From positions 4,065,896 to 4,129,895 of the forward strand of contig OY992837.1 in assembly GCA_963921425.1 (NCBI GenBank): DNA of 64,000 bases, in the 5' to 3' direction. A program made the translations under genes and the position numbers. The notes beneath the pieces are model-generated. The model did no database searches. It was not told the origin of the DNA and saw nothing but the letters and a program-made list of their open reading frames with translations. The first letter of the stretch is position 1; every line of letters begins with the position of its first letter. Shown in pieces: positions 59,014 through 64,000 of this stretch. The stretch is from Dryas octopetala (lineage: Eukaryota > Streptophyta > Magnoliopsida > Rosales > Rosaceae).

Positions 59014-59979
59014 TGAAGTTCCTGTATATTTAGAAAGAAAAAAAATTATTGGCTTCTTTCTTGAATAATTACAGACTAAAGGTCCTTTTTCTTTTGGTTT
59101 GAAATATGTTTCTTTAGCTGAGAGTATGATTGTGCGTTACATTATAAATTAACTTATATTAATATACACTTGGTTCTGTTTTAAAAGAACAATAATTGGG
59201 ATGTATATGCATGGAATTCCTTCTTCCATGTTTCATTATAATATAATTATACAAGCAGCTAGGGAGGATTTATGTCAACTCATTCCCACACATTAGCTGC
59301 CTTCAACTACAGCAGGTGGTATGAAGTTGGACGTGAGAGGTAATTCTAAAGTGTCACTGGTGAACCGTCATGCTTTTCCGAATTAATTTGAGCACCCAAA
59401 AAAAAAAACAAACTTTGAGGTTTTGTTCATTAAAAAGCATTTGGGCCATAAGATTCGCATCCTTTTTATTCTGGAATTAAGATTCACATTTTCACCTAAC
59501 ACATTTGTAGAGGTTTGTTCCGGATATAACTTGGCAGCCACTGAACCGCATTCGCCCTCTAAGGCACTAAAATAAGGCTCAAATTCAGATCCCCATCTCT
59601 TAATTTCATATTTGAACGAAAATTATGTGCATATTTTTTTCTACCCTAATAACAACACCTAGTCTTTCGCCAATTGGAAAGGCTCTCGTGTGCGTGGGTG
59701 TTGGAGATAGCAGAGTAGTAAAAGCTTAAACACAGTTAAATGATGCGGACACTTGAAAAGATTAATCTCGTTGAACTGCATTGTAGATTAAAGGGAAACT
59801 AGATTAACCCAGTTATAACTAGCATGCACTATATCTACAAAAGGACATTCCCTGTTTCATCATCTTCCGAATTAGGTGGTGGAACAACCACATCTTTATC
59901 TTCTATATATTGTGATGAATCACAACGAACAGCAAAAAATAAAAAATAAAAGAAAAGAAAAGATGCACATTATACACAA
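59014..59979. other. Convergent intergenic region, VAL and pseudokinase 3' flanks
   Basis: Carries the two 3' UTRs; no gene or bounded repeat recognised. Confidence 0.5.
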
Positions 59980-62604
59980 TCAAAATCCTTCGACACTAGC
60001 CCTTGGAATTGTTGATGATGATGATGATTTCCGGCTATTCTGCCGGTCTAGCTCCTCCAAAGTAATGGTGGAGGAACAAGCACGCGGAGGAAGAGACATA
60101 GGCAGGGCAGGTCGTCTTGTAGGTGAAACGGATGGCCGGGCTCTTGATGGTGGGGAAGGAGAGAAGCTTAATCTAGGTGCAGGGGTAATAATTCCATTAA
60201 GACTGGGAGATCTCGACATATGTTTTCCAGAAATTGCTGCTGGCTCTTGCAAAGGAAACCTACATGAATACTTCATGTCTTGTATAATCTTGAAATGCTC
60301 AACAACGGTTCTCATGGTGGGTCTTTCTGATGGGTCCTTCTGAAGGCATCTCTGTGCAATGTCGGCCACTGCTCTGGCTGCTTTGGCTGGGAAGCGGCTT
60401 TTCAGCTGAGGATCCATGATCAATGACAGTCGACAGTCATCAGCTAGGAAAGGCCGGCTCCACTTAACTAAATTCCTCTCTTCCTTGGGATGACGGCTGT
60501 CAAGATTCCTTCGGCCAGTGAGTAGTTCCAGAAGAACAATCCCAAAACTCCACACATTGCTTTTTGGAGTGAGCATTCCTCTCTCAAGTGTCTCCACTGA
60601 TAGATTTGCCACTGCCTGCATAATGATAAGATGAAAGGTAATCAATTTGAGATTTACACAGATCATGTTGAACTTAAAAGTTTGCACACGTGAAAGCACA
60701 GATAGAAACAATAGTGCCCACACTTTAATACAAAGTTTCGAGCCTAATAACTGATCCAAAAAAAGAACATTAATGTAAACAAAGTGAAAAAACTTACAAC
60801 AGAATTATTAGAGATCTCTGTCTCGGGAATTTGGCCGACACAACCATATCCTGAAAGCTTTGCGCTAAAATCTTTATCAATCTGTATGTTGGCAGTTGAA
60901 AATTCATTGTACATTGCCTGTGGATATGATAGGTGATTCAGTCAGTCATCACACAAATGCACGGGTACACACAATAAAATGATCTATTAAAAAATTGAGT
61001 TGCTTAAATTTTGAAATATCATGAGCATTTTGACAAAGGTGAGTGTGTAGAAATTGATACATTTACTAAATTTAAGGACAACTTGAAATTTCAACTATAT
61101 AATGCAAGCAAATGTTCTGATTACCTGGAAAGGCCCTTCTTCATGCAAGAAAGTAAGACCTTGTGCAGCACACAAAGCAATTTTCATTCTTGTATTCCAA
61201 TCTATTGGGGGCTTATCAGATCTTCCATACAAAAGCCGGTCCAAACTTCCATGAAAGAGCCTCTCATAGACCAACATTTTCTGATCTGAACCCTCGCGTG
61301 CATGGAAACCAAGCAATTTACAGAGGTTTGGATGTTGTAAAGATGCAAGGGTGTTTACCTCATTTATGAACTCCTTTAAACCCTGAAAATCAGAGACATA
61401 GTGATATTATATCACAAAGCTCAATATTTAGGAAGAATGCACTAAACTCTTGGCTCTCTAAAACATCTGAACTGTAGAAGCAGAGAGGCAACATCGTACA
61501 ACATGCTTAGGGTTACACTGTTCTATAGCGTGTAATCACACATGCACATATAAATCAAGGAAGATAAATGGTACAGAGATGCAAAGTGGTAAAGAGATGC
61601 AAATATGCTGAATTTACAATACCATCATTCCACTGCATTCATACATGTCATCCCAACTTAGAAAAACTAATGTACTAAATTTTGAATTACATAAACTGTA
61701 TAAACACGAGATGCTTCTTATATTCTCACTTACCTATGCTATGGTGAATTTAATTTTATGTTTTTCAACACCCTGAACATTGCACACCAGCCTATGATTG
61801 CATAACATACTAAAAGAATACAATCTGAACATTCATCCATAATCAAAACTAATTTTCAACATACAGTTATCAGCCATTACAAGGAAATCAGGGACCAATA
61901 ACATGAGAAGATTGTAACATTCATCCTAATAAACTGAATTTATATGTTACCTGAGTGGATGGGTGAAGGCGAGTAACAGTAGCTTCAAATTTTTTTGAAC
62001 TTGATGATGAATCATCTCCAAAGGAAGCTTTATATATAATGGAAGAAAGGCCTTCCGACATGCATCGGTCGGAAGAAAAGTGGTGGCAAGCTGATGCTAT
62101 TTCTTCATATAAAAAGTTTCGTAGTGTTCCAGCAGGTAGTGTTCCAGTAGGAGGTGTTCCAGTAGGAGGCAGTGGCAATGGGCCAGAAGCATAGAGAGGG
62201 CCGCTAGAGGTCACTGATTTAAAGCTTCCTGTAGTCCTCAGAGCAGCCACACCCTGCGGTGATGGAAGAGGAAGAGGTTGTGGAATTGGGGTCAGTTCCT
62301 TTATCACTCCAGCCCGGTACTTTGACTCTTCTGGTTCCTCATATTCTGATGAGAGAGCATCTTGGTCTGCTGCATCAAGGGTTGATGGAGCAGATAATGC
62401 CCGTGTTCTATTGTTGGTGACTCTATTAACTGGTTGAATAGGTTTCACTCTGTTCCTGAAACTCGGGGGCGCAGACTGTAGTGAGCGGGTTGGGATTTGG
62501 GGTTCAGGTAATGTAGCCGGTGTTTTCTCTGTAGGGACACGTTTAATATAAATAGTCTGCTCAGACTTTTTCTTCTTGCTCTTCAAAACTGTGAAGCACC
62601 CCAT
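59980..62604 (-). CDS. Receptor-like cytoplasmic kinase-type protein, predicted pseudokinase
   Basis: Four exons on the minus strand (61951-62604, 61125-61382, 60798-60917, 59980-60615) join in phase to 555 residues. The N-terminus MGCFTVLKSKKKK has Gly2 and Cys3 as likely myristoylation and palmitoylation sites, followed by lysines, so plasma-membrane attachment is expected. Residues about 30-165 are Pro/Ser-rich and probably disordered. A kinase fold of the RLCK VII-like kind follows (FLYEEIASACHHFSSDR; GLKEFINEVNTLASLQHPNL; SFGIVLLELLTGRRNLD), then a Ser/Pro/Arg-rich tail. Key catalytic residues are absent: no HRD (YNE at 307-309), DFG replaced by GYG (327-329), and the ATP-lysine position reads ATVTRL. 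The fold is intact without frameshift, so it is a pseudokinase and not a pseudogene, probably a scaffold in membrane signalling. Confidence 0.88.
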
Positions 62605-63691
62605 ATTATGTTCACAACTTTAATTTGTACTTAGGTGGGTTATTTTTCTGAGATAGAAAAACAAAGTGCATATATTAGCTGAAGCTTAAAACTTACAGAA
62701 TATTAGAACTTTATATGTACCAAAACTAAACCAATAAATCAAAACGAACTCTATGAAGAAAATTTATGTCCACAATCACATTAAACTTTGACTGGCAGAT
62801 ATCAAATAAGAAGCAAGAACCCAATTTTACTGACTCATTGAAGGAAAATTCATCTTCACCATAAACGGATGGTTAATCCAAGTTTCCCAGCTACCAAAAA
62901 GGATAAGCCTCCAATTTCCTACAGTAAGGTTCTGAAACAGATACGTGTTACTCCACCTTCTTATCACTGGTGTGGTTGATATTCAACTTAAAATCTAGTA
63001 ATTCATTCCTTAATATTGCCATTACAGTCGGCCTTTTGCAACTAACATGATGAGGAAAAAGTAAAACCCCTCTTTATCCCACCCGCAACACTTTAATGCC
63101 CAAATCTTCCAAATGCCAGCTTGGCAATTACATATGTTCTCTACCAACTGAATCGAACTATGAATCCCGTAACATTTCTTACTCTTTTCAAAAACCGAAA
63201 AAATACCCATGAATCAGCATCCACTCATCTTCACAAGAACACCAAGCCCAGATCCATAAAACCCAAAATAGAACAAAATAGAACAAATAAAAACCAATAA
63301 ATCTCAGTTGGATTATCATTAATGAGCTCAAACAAAATTACCCATTTACACGATAAAAAGCAAATCGGCCGCAAACGAACAAAATAACTAACAGACAAAT
63401 CAAGCCCACCAAACAAGTGCCTAGAATTCTCAATAAAATCTAACCCAGAAAGAAAGCCACCCAACCAATTCACAGTTCAAAGTTTACAAACAATTTAAAG
63501 AGCAGGAAAATGAAAAAAAAAGTAAGCCAATTAAACCAAAATTAACAGAAAAAATACCAGCTTTCATGCAGCTTCGAATGGATTGAGAAACGGATGGCGG
63601 AATTTGAATCTGTGGCTTCGATTTGGTGAAGAAAAGCCTTCCCAAGTCAAAAAGAAAGCAGATTGGTAAAGGCTGTGAAGTGAGAGAGATT

Positions 63692-63740
<49 letters not shown>

Positions 63741-64000
63741 AGGAGAAGGAGAAGGAGAGGGAGAGAGATAAAAGTAGACAAAAGATGTGGGGAATATTGG
63801 AATTGAGAGGAGAGAGGGAGGGAGAGTCTCAAAGAGGGAATGGAGCCCAGTGAGCAGTGGTCAAACCTACCAAAAATCGATATTAAATTAACATTAAAAA
63901 GTATCACTATTATTATCCTTAAAACAACAGAATTGGCTTTCTCATTCTTTCTTGACGATTTTGCCCTCCAGATTCTTATATTTTTTCCCTTCACTGGAAA
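62605..64000 (-). promoter_or_regulatory. Upstream region of the pseudokinase gene, with probable leader intron
   Basis: No coding feature found. On the minus strand a GTATTTTT donor near 63558 and a CAG acceptor near 62652 could define an intron of about 0.9 kb in the 5' leader. A (GA)n tract at 63695-63735, read as CT on the gene strand, precedes it and resembles CT-rich plant core promoters. Both are inferences. Confidence 0.4.
63695..63735 (+). repeat. (GA)n microsatellite
   Basis: About 20 GA units followed by a short AGAAGG-type purine tract; probably within the promoter or first exon of the pseudokinase gene. Confidence 0.9.

Overview
The window is nuclear DNA of a flowering plant, most likely a woody eudicot. 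Multi-exon genes with GT-AG introns encode typical plant proteins, and AT-rich spacers are filled with plant transposable elements. I cannot name the species from sequence alone. All gene models come from reading splice junctions by eye and checking that every exon joins in phase.

Layout. 1-8530: most of a Ty3/Gypsy Tat-lineage LTR retrotransposon on the minus strand; its 5' LTR is near 7472-8530 and its 3' end lies beyond the left edge. It has two in-frame stops, a 71-bp tandem array and a plus-strand (antisense) ORF running off the window. 8531-13179: a transposon graveyard with a foldback element (9092-9423), a 1.48-kb hAT-type element with an 8-bp target duplication (10286-11765) and a Tourist-type MITE (11946-12238). 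13180-18068: complete 12-exon vacuolar sorting receptor gene (+). 18826-21945: two unequal copies of an F-box gene block (one a C-terminal fragment, one nearly complete but frameshifted), followed by a stray copy of VSR exon 1. 22705-25246: FAX3-type plastid fatty-acid exporter (-). 27461-27533: 73-bp tRNA-derived retroposon. 28613-32203: LRR receptor kinase of the IRK/PXC2 type (+). 34237-39198: very young Ty1/Copia element (-) with near-identical LTRs and a perfect 5-bp target duplication. 39690-40215: decayed receptor-like-protein remnant. 40540-43474: membrane protein with a WD-rich acidic tail (-). 45090-45455: small conserved-looking plant protein (+). 45695-47230: intronless P-class PPR protein (+). 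47476-50723: plastid elongation factor P (-). 53553-59013: VAL/HSI2-type B3 repressor (+). 59980-62604: receptor-like cytoplasmic pseudokinase (-).

The host genes form no operon or single pathway. Three products (FAX3, EF-P, probably the PPR protein) point to plastids. VSR handles vacuolar sorting, VAL represses seed genes, and both kinases are predicted to lack the catalytic aspartate. I found no clear sign of a new biological system. The most informative observations are the antisense ORF and satellite-like array of the Tat element, the young Copia insertion, the precisely bounded small transposons, the F-box/VSR duplication scar and the two pseudokinases.
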